A stretch of 6,841 bases of DNA from an uncultured Pseudomonadota bacterium (GCA_903864555.1 CAIPGJ010000308.1:1-6841), one strand, 5' to 3'; positions 1-6,443 are shown, numbered from the stretch's first letter. Notes: generated from the sequence alone by a model not told the origin. Translations and numbers: made by a program.

Positions 1-141
1 CAAGTCTTCCTGGCGCAGCGCGATGGTTGTGCTGCCGTAGGTGGTGATGTCGGGTGCGATGGCCAGGCGCTGGCCGTCCGCCAGCACGGCCACGGGCTTG
101 TTGCCGGCTTCGGTGGTGGCAGGCACCAGGTTGGCGGCACC
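1..141. repeat. Terminal direct repeat, left copy (contig circularity overlap)
   Basis: Bases 1-141 are identical, without a mismatch, to 6701-6841, and the match runs exactly to both window ends. It lies inside the ATPase gene and has no repeat-like character of its own. Exact end-to-end identity of this length is what a de Bruijn assembler leaves on a circular or tandemly repeated contig when the final k-mer is 141. Confidence 0.95.
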
Positions 142-846
142 TAGGAAACTGGACGCAAACGCGCTATTCGGCCACGCGTAGATCTCGGCAGGTGTCCCCT
201 GCTGCTCGATGTGCCCGCCATTAAGCAGGATGATGCGATTGGACAGGCTCAGCGCCTCTTCCTGGTCGTGTGTCACGAAGATCGTGGTCAGGCCTAGGCG
301 CTTGTGGATCTCGATCAGCTCTACCTGCATGTCCTCGCGCAGGCGGGCGTCCAGGTTGGACAGCGGTTCGTCGAGCAGCAGCACCTTCGGCGTCGACACG
401 ATGGCGCGGGCCAGCGCCACGCGCTGCTGCTGGCCGCCCGATAGCTGCGCCGGGCGGCGCTGGGACAGATGCGCGAGTTGCACGGTCTCCAGGGCAGTGT
501 GCACCTTGGCTTCTTGCTCCTCGCGGCTGCCCAGGCCGCGCATGCGTAGCGGGAAACGAACGTTGTCGGCTACGCTCAGATGTGGCAGAAGCGCGTAAGA
601 CTGGAACATCATTGCGATGTCGCGCCGCTCGGGCGGCAGGTCGGTGACATTGCGGCCGTCGATCTCGACTGTGCCCGAGGTCACGCCCTCCAGACCGGCC
701 ACGATGCGCAGCAACGTGGTCTTGCCGCAGCCCGAGGCGCCGAGCAGGCCGACGAACTCGCCCGACGCGATGTCCAGCGACACACCGTGGATCACTGCAT
801 TGCTGCCGAAGGACTTGTGGATGGTTTGCAGACGCACATTCGCCAT
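1..846 (-). CDS. ABC transporter ATPase, polyamine/iron type (N-terminal 282 residues; continues across the circle junction)
   Basis: This is the nucleotide-binding subunit that hydrolyses ATP on the cytoplasmic face to drive the importer formed with the two upstream permeases. Visible motifs are Walker A GASGCGKT (residues 36-43), the Q-loop glutamine in MMFQ (82), the signature LSGGQ (135-139), Walker B VLLLDE (155-160), the D-loop SNLDA (163-167) and the switch histidine in VTHDQEEA (193). All catalytic residues are present. The ATG at 846 is chosen because AAGGAG lies 7 nt upstream, and it follows the permease stop by only 3 nt, indicating translational coupling. The frame has no stop before base 1. 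Base 1 is identical in context to base 6701, and reading on from 6700 gives 65 more residues and a TAG at 6503-6505. The total is 347 aa, normal for the PotA/FbpC-like group. The substrate is not determinable. Confidence 0.95.
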   Translation of the reverse strand, partial: MANVRLQTIHKSFGSNAVIHGVSLDIASGEFVGLLGASGCGKTTLLRIVAGLEGVTSGTVEIDGRNVTDLPPERRDIAMMFQSYALLPHLSVADNVRFPLRMRGLGSREEQEAKVHTALETVQLAHLSQRRPAQLSGGQQQRVALARAIVSTPKVLLLDEPLSNLDARLREDMQVELIEIHKRLGLTTIFVTHDQEEALSLSNRIILLNGGHIEQQGTPAEIYAWPNSAFASSFLGAANLVPATTEAGNKPVAVLADGQRLAIAPDITTYGSTTIALRQEDL

Positions 847-849
847 GGG

Positions 850-1653
850 TCAGCTCCTTGCGAAACGTTGCAGCCCGAGGACACGGTCGATCACGACCAT
901 CATCAGCACGGTCAAAAAGATCATGATGGCCGAGACGGCCGCCACGGAAGGATCGGGGCTGAATTCCAGCTGGCCGTAGATCTGCACCGGCAGCGTTGTC
1001 AGATCCGGCTTGCGCAGGAACAGCGACAGCACCGCCTCGTCGAACGAGATGTTGAACGCGAAGAACGCGCCCGCGCCCAGGCCCGGCACACACTGCGGCA
1101 CCACCACGAACCACAGCCGTTGCAGCCGGCCGGCGCCCATGGTGCGGGCGGCTTCTTCCAGGAACGGGTCGGACTCGGCCAGCACCGCCAGCGTGGTGCG
1201 GATCACATAGGGCAGCGCCACCACCGTGTGGCTGAGCCACAGCGTCAGGATCGACACCGGGCCGAACGCGCGGCTCCAGAACATCAGCATGCCGATGGCG
1301 AAGATGATGGTGGGCAGCACCAGCGGCGACAGGAAGACGGTGGCCAGCGTGCGCGAGAACGGCAGCTTGCCGCGGTGCAGCGCTACGGCCGCCGCGCCGC
1401 CGACGAGGGTGGTGGTGATGGTGACCAGCACCGCGATCTGCAGGCTGGCCAGCGCCGAGGCCAGGTAGGTGTTGGAGGTGAGCACGCCCTCGTACCAACG
1501 CAGGCTGAAGCCCTTGGGCGGGAAGGCGATGAACTCGCTCTCGGAGAACGACACGCCGATCACCACCACCAGCGGCGCCAGCAGGAACAGCACGGTCAGC
1601 GCCACCAGCAGGGTGGACGCCACGCGCAGCCAGGGGGGGACGACCTTAACCAT
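850..1653 (-). CDS. ABC transporter permease, PotC-like (second membrane subunit)
   Basis: This 267-residue inner-membrane protein is one half of the translocation channel. About six hydrophobic segments can be seen, near residues 11-36, 66-92, 104-124, 134-155, 188-205 and 237-256. The cytoplasmic EAA loop that docks on the ATPase is clear at about 166-190, running EEAARTMGAG then VVPQCVPG, with the conserved glycine. Length and motif position fit the PotC-type binding-protein-dependent permeases. The ATG at 1653 overlaps the previous permease stop by 8 bp (ATGGTTAA), so the two are probably translationally coupled. The stop at 850-852 is 3 nt before the ATPase start. The N-terminus lacks a cleavable signal, as is usual. 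Family assignment is firm; substrate unknown. Confidence 0.95.
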   Translation of the reverse strand: MVKVVPPWLRVASTLLVALTVLFLLAPLVVVIGVSFSESEFIAFPPKGFSLRWYEGVLTSNTYLASALASLQIAVLVTITTTLVGGAAAVALHRGKLPFSRTLATVFLSPLVLPTIIFAIGMLMFWSRAFGPVSILTLWLSHTVVALPYVIRTTLAVLAESDPFLEEAARTMGAGRLQRLWFVVVPQCVPGLGAGAFFAFNISFDEAVLSLFLRKPDLTTLPVQIYGQLEFSPDPSVAAVSAIMIFLTVLMMVVIDRVLGLQRFARS

Positions 1654-2467
1654 GGCGTGGCGTGCTGACTCGGACGTAGGGGATCAGCACCATAAGCACA
1701 CCGACGAACAGGATCACCGCCTGGGCGGCGGCGAACGGCCACTCCAGCGTCTGCGTGACCGACTTGTAGACCAGCCCGGCCAGCACCTGGATGCGCGCAC
1801 CGCCCATCAGGCTGGGCGTGATGAAGGAGCTTGCCGACAGCGTGAATACCAGCAGCGAACCGGCCACGATGCCGGGCATGGAGAGCGGCAGCACCACCGT
1901 GCGCAGCGTGCCCAGGAAACTGGCGCCCATGGTGCGCGACGCTTCCTCCAGCCGGGTGTCGATGCGGGTGATCACGCCCAGGATGGACAGCGCCATGAAG
2001 GGCAGCAGCACCTGCACCATGCCGATCACGATGGCGGCCTCGGAATGCATGATCTGGAAATTGCGCTCGGCCCAGCCGAGGTCACGCGCCCATTGCGAGA
2101 TGAGGCCGTTGCGGCTGAGCAGCACCATCCATCCGAAGGTGCGCACCACCACGCTAGTCATCAGCGGCAGGATCACCGCCACCACCATCCACATGCGCAG
2201 CCGCGGGCTGACGCGCGCCATGATGTAGGCATAGGGGAAGCCCAGCACTGCGCAGATGACCGTGATGATCAGCGACAGGCGCACCGTTCGCCACAGGATG
2301 TTGAGGTAGAACGGGTCGGAGAGAAAACGCGAAAAGTGCTCCAACGTCAGGCCGCTGGCGCCCGAGACGCTGAGCACCAGCATCTGCCCGATGGGCAGGA
2401 AGAAGGCCAGGGCCAGCAGCGCCAGCCCCGGCAGTGCAAGCAGCAGGTTTTCGGTACGGTCATTCAT
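1646..2467 (-). CDS. ABC transporter permease, PotB-like (first membrane subunit)
   Basis: This inner-membrane channel subunit pairs with the PotC-like permease downstream. From the ATG at 2467 it has 273 residues; a GTG two codons upstream (2473) is possible. I prefer the ATG because GGTGG lies about 9 nt before it. Hydrophobic segments occur near residues 8-33, 64-86, 95-117, 145-165, 198-218 and 245-265 (numbered from the GTG). The EAA loop is at about 176-201: EEASRTMGAS then VVLPLSMPG. The gene follows the solute-binding-protein stop by 30 bp and overlaps the next permease by 8 bp, so it sits mid-operon. PotB-family membership is clear from the EAA loop, length and gene order. Transported compound not determinable. 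Confidence 0.94.
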   Translation of the reverse strand: MNDRTENLLLALPGLALLALAFFLPIGQMLVLSVSGASGLTLEHFSRFLSDPFYLNILWRTVRLSLIITVICAVLGFPYAYIMARVSPRLRMWMVVAVILPLMTSVVVRTFGWMVLLSRNGLISQWARDLGWAERNFQIMHSEAAIVIGMVQVLLPFMALSILGVITRIDTRLEEASRTMGASFLGTLRTVVLPLSMPGIVAGSLLVFTLSASSFITPSLMGGARIQVLAGLVYKSVTQTLEWPFAAAQAVILFVGVLMVLIPYVRVSTPRHG

Positions 2468-2497
2468 GCGCACCGGCCACCCGCTCCCGCCACCCGA

Positions 2498-3538
2498 TCA
2501 ACGGGCAATCGTCTTGCTCCAGCGCTCGACCCAGCCGGCCCGGTTGGCCTCGATCGTGGGCGCGTCGAAGCGGAACAGGTCCTTCATCGCGGCCTGGCCA
2601 TAGGCCACCGTGGCAGCCACATCGGGGGTGAGCACGGCCTTGCTATTGGTGGGCGTGTAGCGCAGCTCGTTGGCGAAGCAGGTCTGCGCGCTCTCCGACA
2701 GGCTCATGTCGATGAACTTCAGCGCCAGCGCCTGGTTGGGCCGGTTGGCCACCAGGTTGGCGGTGATGAAGCTCGCCGGTGTGCCTTCGACGCCCTGCGA
2801 GAACTTGACCGGCAGGTTGGCCTTGGTCAGCGTGAAGGCGTAGTCGGACGCATAGGGCGCGATGGTGGCGCCGTTCTGCGCGAACTCGCGCTGGATCTCG
2901 GGCGAGGTGTTGACCACGATCGCGCCGCCGGCCAGCATCTTCTTGACCGCGTCCAGCCCGGGCTGGATGTTGCGCAGGTCGCCACCGGCCACCCGGTTGA
3001 TCATCAGGAAGCCCAGCATGCCGTAGCCGTTGGAAATGTCGGTCAGCACCAACTTGTTGCTGAGCATGGGGTCCATCAGGTCCTTCCAGCTAGTCGGTGC
3101 CTTGGGCAGGTTCTGGCTGTTGTAGACCAGACCGATGGCCGCGATCGAATAGACTGGGCCTTCACCCTTGGCGATGTTGGCCTTGGCAACCGGATAAACA
3201 TTGGCCAGGCTGGGCACCTTGGAAGCGTCGATGGGGGACAACAGGCCCTCTGTGGCGGCCACGATCTCCTGGCCGCCTGAAAAATGTATCACGTCATACT
3301 GCGGGGCCGCCTTTTGGGCGCGGACCTGTGTGAATGCGTCGGCAGAATAGGCCGTCACGACCTTGGTGGTGGCGCCGGTTTCCTTCTCGAACGGGGTGAT
3401 GATGCACTTGCGGTGCGCGGTTTCGTACGCGCCACCGAAGGAGTTGATCGTCAGGGTCTTGTCCTGCGCGGAGGCGGCGCCGGCCAGCAGGGACAGCGTG
3501 GCGGTGGCAAGCAGCGTCAAATCAAAGCGGGTTTTCAT
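2498..3538 (-). CDS. Periplasmic solute-binding protein of a polyamine-type ABC importer
   Basis: This 346-residue secreted protein should bind the substrate in the periplasm and deliver it to the permease pair. A classic Sec signal peptide is visible: basic MKTRF, a hydrophobic core to about residue 20, and an AASA cleavage site at 24 before QDK. There is no lipobox cysteine, so it is probably soluble. The mature part starts with a strand and an SFGGAYE motif, typical of the PotD/PotF-like extracellular solute-binding family, followed by YDVIHFSGGQE and a two-lobe pattern ending in a helical C-terminus. Length is normal. The ATG at 3538 is supported by AAGGA about 9 nt upstream. It lies 31 bp after the DUF3830 gene and 30 bp before the first permease. 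Similarity to spermidine/putrescine binders indicates fold only; many relatives bind other organic solutes. Confidence 0.93.
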   Translation of the reverse strand: MKTRFDLTLLATATLSLLAGAASAQDKTLTINSFGGAYETAHRKCIITPFEKETGATTKVVTAYSADAFTQVRAQKAAPQYDVIHFSGGQEIVAATEGLLSPIDASKVPSLANVYPVAKANIAKGEGPVYSIAAIGLVYNSQNLPKAPTSWKDLMDPMLSNKLVLTDISNGYGMLGFLMINRVAGGDLRNIQPGLDAVKKMLAGGAIVVNTSPEIQREFAQNGATIAPYASDYAFTLTKANLPVKFSQGVEGTPASFITANLVANRPNQALALKFIDMSLSESAQTCFANELRYTPTNSKAVLTPDVAATVAYGQAAMKDLFRFDAPTIEANRAGWVERWSKTIAR

Positions 3539-3569
3539 GGAAAAGTTCCTTCAGTTGCGATAAGAAAAA

Positions 3570-4049
3570 TCAGGGCAGGCGGCCGATCTCGACCGTCTTG
3601 ACGCCTTCGCGGCGGATAAGCCGGCACTGCTTGGCGATCTTGTCCAGGCCTTCGGTCATCTTGCCCCAGTAGGTGCAGGGGATCCAGCCGGTGGGGCCGA
3701 AGGTGCGGCCACCCGCGTCGTAGAACATGCCGATCTCCCAGAATTCGCTGGGGTCGTTCTTGAAGAAATTCTTGGGCTGGTAGAACCAGAGGAGCTCGCC
3801 CGGATCGGGCTGCACGGTCTGGTTTTCGGGCGGCAGCTTGCGCGGGTCGAAGGTCTGCGCGTATTCGGGCAGGCCCATCATGATCTCGGGGCCGGAGAAC
3901 ATCGCGTGCGAGGCATCCCAGCGGATCGGTTTCTTGAGTGCGCCCCATAGGGCCTTGCAGGTCTGGGGCGCGGTGTCCCAGTACAGGGTGATGGTGCCTT
4001 GCACATTGGCATCCACGAACTTCAGGTACATCTGCTTGCTTTTGGTCAT
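3570..4049 (-). CDS. DUF3830 family protein (cyclophilin-like fold)
   Basis: This is a small cytoplasmic protein of 159 residues with no signal peptide or membrane segment. The pattern matches DUF3830 as I know it: an N-terminal strand pair (YLKF.. and GTITLYWDTAPQTCKALW, about 8-35), a central SGPEIMMGLP (52-61), then LPPENQTVQPDPGELLWFY (about 72-90), an EIGMFYDAGGRTFGPTGWIP segment (about 105-124), and a closing helix-strand with RLIRREG (143-149). Family members are predicted to share a cyclophilin-like barrel, but no biochemical role is established to my knowledge. The ATG at 4049 is chosen over in-frame upstream codons because GGAG lies 9 nt before it and homology begins just after it. 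It is the first gene of the importer operon, suggesting a role linked to the imported compound. Family call fairly confident; function unknown. Confidence 0.82.
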   Translation of the reverse strand: MTKSKQMYLKFVDANVQGTITLYWDTAPQTCKALWGALKKPIRWDASHAMFSGPEIMMGLPEYAQTFDPRKLPPENQTVQPDPGELLWFYQPKNFFKNDPSEFWEIGMFYDAGGRTFGPTGWIPCTYWGKMTEGLDKIAKQCRLIRREGVKTVEIGRLP

Positions 4050-4200
4050 CGTGGCGCTCCAGGGGTGGTAATTCTGTCGGATTGGGAAGTTTACGGGGCG
4101 ATACCCCGCCATCCCATCTAGGATAGAAATTCTGCCAATAAAATTTATTTATCGCTGATCCTGGTCAGACTATCCGCTAAATCGACCGAAGAGTTCTACG
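4050..4200 (-). promoter_or_regulatory. Leader/promoter region of the importer operon
   Basis: This 150-bp gap separates the broken antitoxin from the DUF3830 gene and is the only sizeable non-coding stretch upstream of the importer operon, so the operon promoter should lie here. It contains a markedly AT-rich block (about 4135-4152) in otherwise GC-rich DNA. A small hairpin is present at 4094-4108 (CGGGG, loop CGATA, CCCCG) in the would-be 5' untranslated leader, about 45 nt before the ATG. TTGGCA on the minus strand resembles a -35 box, but no good -10 lies at the right spacing. The location is inferred from layout; the exact promoter is not resolved. Confidence 0.4.
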
Positions 4201-4481
4201 TCAACTTTGTAGCTCGCGCAGGATGTCCGGGTATGCGACGGCCACTCTCAAGAGGGTTTTTGCTGTGCCGGTCGGTTTGCGACGACCTCGCTCTCAGTCC
4301 TGCAGTGTTCGAGCGGAAACGCCGAGGAGCGAGGCGAAGTCCTGCTGTGGCAGAAGACCTACGCGCGCGCCTCCGCCGCAGACTTAAGCACAACCTTCTT
4401 GACGCGGCCCGAGTTACCTTGTCGCATCTGCTTGATCGAGGCCAGAAGGTCTTTTCGGAATCCAACCAGATCAGAGGGCAT
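4201..4481 (-). pseudogene. HigA-like antitoxin, broken by a frameshift and a nonsense codon
   Basis: This is the remnant of the DNA-binding antitoxin paired with the upstream toxin. It starts at ATG 4481, overlapping the toxin stop by 11 bp, with AAGGA about 7 nt upstream. Forty residues (MPSDLVGF to AAEARA) read normally, then a TAG at 4359-4361 ends the frame. The family sequence resumes in another frame directly after a CG dinucleotide run (4362-4370): GLLPQQDFASLLGVSARTLQD is an XRE-type helix-turn-helix. A TGA at 4294-4296 then stands where relatives usually have the W of LQDWE, and ERGRRKPTGTAKTLLRV to ILRELQS follows, ending at TGA 4201-4203. There are two independent lesions, so this is unlikely to be programmed frameshifting. 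A gain or loss of CG repeat units explains the shift. The N-terminal 40 residues might still be made. Confidence 0.85.
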
Positions 4482-4785
4482 TTTCGATTCCTTTCTTGAG
4501 TTCAACAAGGAAATCGGTCGGCGGGTCGTCGAAATTGGCCTGTGTGTAGACGATGAGAAGCCACACCGTGTGCCCTTGCTGCAGGAAGTAAATGACCCGG
4601 GCGCCGCCCCGTTTGCCCCGGACGCTTGCAGCCCAGCGCTCCTTGCGGCTGCCGCCGCTTCCTGCAATCAAGTCGCCAGCTTCCGGGTTTTCTGCGATCC
4701 GGCTGCTGAATTCGCCTCGCTCCTTGGCGGACCAGACTTCCGCTGCGTACTTGATGAAGATGGGCGTCTCCGTAACCGTGCGCAT
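4471..4785 (-). CDS. RelE/HigB-like type II toxin
   Basis: This predicted 104-residue basic protein belongs to the RelE/HigB superfamily (COG4737-like group), whose characterised members cleave mRNA at the ribosome. Family features can be seen: MRTVTETPIF at the N-terminus, the VWSAKERGEF helix, the NPEAGDLIAGSGGSRKERW loop, GKRGGARVIYF, WLLIVYTQANF, and a C-terminal LKKGIENAL helix. No internal stop, frameshift or obvious loss of a conserved block is visible, so it looks intact. I choose the ATG at 4785 because homology begins there; the upstream in-frame TTG at 4821 is less likely. No strong ribosome site precedes 4785, so translation may be weak. It comes before its antitoxin gene, the HigB-then-HigA order. 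The antitoxin next to it is dead. Confidence 0.87.
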   Translation of the reverse strand: MRTVTETPIFIKYAAEVWSAKERGEFSSRIAENPEAGDLIAGSGGSRKERWAASVRGKRGGARVIYFLQQGHTVWLLIVYTQANFDDPPTDFLVELKKGIENAL

Positions 4786-4842
4786 GATCGCAATGATACG
4801 GAAATGCAGTAGAGCTACCAAGCGCAGGCGCGCAGATCTTCA

Positions 4843-4856
4843 GAGTCATTTGACTC
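4843..4856. promoter_or_regulatory. Palindrome upstream of the toxin gene, candidate operator
   Basis: GAGTCA, a two-base spacer TT, then TGACTC form a perfect 6+6 inverted repeat about 58 bp before the toxin start, in the 115-bp gap after lysR. HigA-type antitoxins commonly repress their own operon by binding such palindromes, so this could be the old autoregulatory site. No convincing -35/-10 pair was found around it. The position is suggestive; binding is inference, and the local antitoxin is broken. Confidence 0.35.
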
Positions 4857-4900
4857 AGAAAATGCAGTGTGCCCGTTACAGTTGTAAGGCGACTTTGTTG

Positions 4901-5821
4901 TCAGCCCAGCCATGCAGTAGAGGGATCCACGCTCGAGCAATAGGTAAGGGCGCACTTCTGGGCCTGTTCGACCACCCGCAGGATCACGTCCTGGTGGGTG
5001 GTGGACTGGTAGGTGGCGATGATGGGCAGCGGCGGAAAGTGCTTGGACACCCGTATCTGGTGCATCAGGCCCTGGCCCAATTCGCGGCGCACGATCACCT
5101 TCGGGATCGCCGCTACGCCGAAGCCGTCAACGATCAGGTTGATGATCGCGAACATTGAGTTCGAGCTGGTCAGCTTCGAGGCCAGCACCTGCTCGTCCTG
5201 GAAATAGGGCGCGATCTGACGGTAGGGTGGCGCATTCTTTGGGAAGGTAATGATCGGCATGCGGGCCAGGTCGTCCACGCTGTAGGTGCGCTCGGGGTCG
5301 ATCAACTTGGGCGAGCCGACCCAGATCATCTGCAGCACGCAGCTCACGAAGCTCCGAAAACTGTCGCCAATGGCTGGGTCCACCGCAAAGATCAGGTCGA
5401 ACTCGCCCTTGTGCATGCCGTGCACAAGCCGTTTGGTGCTTTCCACCGTCAGCTCGATCTTCAGGTTGGGCATACTCTGGTGTAGGGATTCCACCAGCGC
5501 CGACATCCACGTGGAAATGACCGAGTCGATCGCACCGATGCGCAGCAGTATGGGCGCCTTGGCCTGCAGGTTGTCGAGCGTGATCTTGAGCGTGTCCACG
5601 CTGTCAAGCACCCCCTGGAACACGCGCAGCACCTCCTCTCCCTGGGGCGTGAGGCGGAATTCGCTGCCCATCCGGTGCACCAGCTTGTGGCCCAGCTCCT
5701 GCTCCAGCGCGGCCAAGCGCGACGAGATGGCCGGCTGCGTGGTGCTCAGCTCCTGCGCGGTGCGGCCGAAATGGCGGTTACGTACCAGCGCGGCGAAGGT
5801 CTGCATGTCCAAGATGCGCAT
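4901..5821 (-). CDS. LysR-type transcriptional regulator
   Basis: This is a 306-residue regulator with an N-terminal winged helix-turn-helix (about residues 3-60: MQTFAALVRNRHFGRTAQEL then TTQPAISSRLAALEQELG) and a C-terminal LysR effector-binding domain (about 90-290, beginning LLRIGAIDS and including DLIFAVD and VDGFGVAAIP). The length is standard for the family. The frame is open up to an ATG at 5878, but I place the start at ATG 5821. The family N-terminus (MRILDMQTF) begins there, GAGAG lies upstream, and the extra 19 codons fall largely within the IS6-family terminus. LysR proteins bind DNA as tetramers and respond to a small effector. It is co-directional with, and 0.85 kb upstream of, the importer operon, so it is the likely regulator, although the pair is not in the usual divergent arrangement and a toxin-antitoxin pair sits between them. 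Confidence 0.93.
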   Translation of the reverse strand: MRILDMQTFAALVRNRHFGRTAQELSTTQPAISSRLAALEQELGHKLVHRMGSEFRLTPQGEEVLRVFQGVLDSVDTLKITLDNLQAKAPILLRIGAIDSVISTWMSALVESLHQSMPNLKIELTVESTKRLVHGMHKGEFDLIFAVDPAIGDSFRSFVSCVLQMIWVGSPKLIDPERTYSVDDLARMPIITFPKNAPPYRQIAPYFQDEQVLASKLTSSNSMFAIINLIVDGFGVAAIPKVIVRRELGQGLMHQIRVSKHFPPLPIIATYQSTTHQDVILRVVEQAQKCALTYCSSVDPSTAWLG

Positions 5822-5853
5822 GGCCGGAATTCTCTCACCCGTTTGCAGAAGTT

Positions 5854-5878
5854 TTGTCGTAATGAGCATAAACGACAA
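5854..5878. promoter_or_regulatory. T-N11-A dyad upstream of lysR, possible LysR-binding site
   Basis: TTGTCGT (5854-5860) and ACGACAA (5872-5878) form a perfect 7+7 inverted repeat separated by exactly 11 bases. The inner bases give the T-N11-A core known for LysR-type binding boxes. It lies 33-57 bp upstream of the chosen lysR start, a normal place for autoregulation. The left arm also falls inside what looks like the decayed left inverted repeat of the IS6-family element, so the dyad may be coincidental or newly formed by the insertion. Confidence 0.4.
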
Positions 5879-5917
5879 TCCAACGCCTGCATGATTTCCG
5901 TAAAAGGCTGGTCAATA

Positions 5918-6443
5918 GCGCTTTACGCAAAGTTCTCAAACGGCTCCACTACCCGCTGGAAGTGATGTTGACTGGCGTGAGATGTGGCCTATCCGCTGAG
6001 CCTGCGTCACATTGAAGAGGTGATGCGGGAACGCGGTGTTTTCGTTGACCGCGCTGGCGATACGGTGGGCTTCCTGCTGACTGCCAAGCGCGATGTGGCT
6101 GCTGCCCGGCGATTGCTGGAACGTGCCATCAACCTGCACGATGTGCCAGAGAAGATCGCTATCGACAAGAGTGGCGCCCAACACGGCAGCCATTGAGAGC
6201 GTCAAGGCTGATGCTTGCGTCGATATCCTGATGCGTCAATGCAAATACCTCAACAACATCGTCGAGCAGGACCATTGAGCCATCAAACGAATCACCCGAG
6301 CGATATTCGGATTCAAGTCGTTTTGGAGTGCACGAATCATCATCGCTGGAATCGAAACCATGCACATGATCCGCAAGGGGCAGATGGACTGCTCCGAGGT
6401 CAAAATCATGTCTGCAGCCAACCAGTTCTACAGCCTTGCAGCT
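5918..6443 (+). pseudogene. IS6-family transposase, multiply disrupted
   Basis: Recognisable IS6-family (DDE) transposase segments occur in order but not in one frame. VLKRLHYPLEVML lies near 5930-5968, then a few bases are lost around 5980. VAYPLSLRHIEEVMRERGVFVD (5984-6049) joins directly to RAGDTVGFLLTAKRD, skipping about 53 residues that carry the end of the helix-turn-helix and the first catalytic aspartate (usually in DETYIKV). INLHDVPEKIAIDKSGA keeps the second aspartate. An extra C in CCC at 6177-6179 shifts the frame. NTAAIESVKADACVDILMRQ then KYLNNIVEQDH carries the glutamate, followed by a TGA at 6276-6278 where relatives have the R of HRAIKR. AIKRITRAIFGFKSFWSAR, MHMIRKGQMDC and FYSLA complete the C-terminus. 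It cannot make an active enzyme. Confidence 0.88.

Noticed and set aside
221..1498. A 425-codon minus-strand open frame spanning permease and ATPase
   Set aside because: It is an out-of-frame reading of the two true genes; the real frames carry the EAA loop and Walker motifs, this one does not.
580..1668. A 362-codon plus-strand open frame opposite the ATPase start and PotC-like permease
   Set aside because: It has the same GC-driven shadow pattern (runs of H, Q, R and G) and lies opposite genes with clear motifs.
1469..3280. A 603-codon open frame on the plus strand opposite the permeases and the binding protein
   Set aside because: It is antisense to two well-supported genes and its translation is a low-complexity string rich in H, Q, R, G and D. 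This is the usual shadow of high-GC coding DNA, with no domain visible.
4094..4108. CGGGG-CGATA-CCCCG hairpin as a terminator or riboswitch
   Set aside because: The stem is 5 bp and no T-run follows on either strand, so it is not an intrinsic terminator; no larger conserved fold was recognised.
4155..4168. CTGA-N6-TCAG inverted repeat in the importer leader as an operator for the LysR protein
   Set aside because: The arms are only 4 bp, the spacing is not T-N11-A, and the sequence is unrelated to the dyad upstream of lysR; chance is likely.
4201..4481. Programmed frameshifting in the antitoxin
   Set aside because: A second lesion, an in-frame TGA within the resumed frame, makes decay a simpler explanation than recoding.
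5822..5878. Longer lysR start at ATG 5878
   Set aside because: The extra 19 codons lie mostly within the probable IS terminus and do not resemble LysR N-termini; the family start MRILDMQTF falls at 5821.
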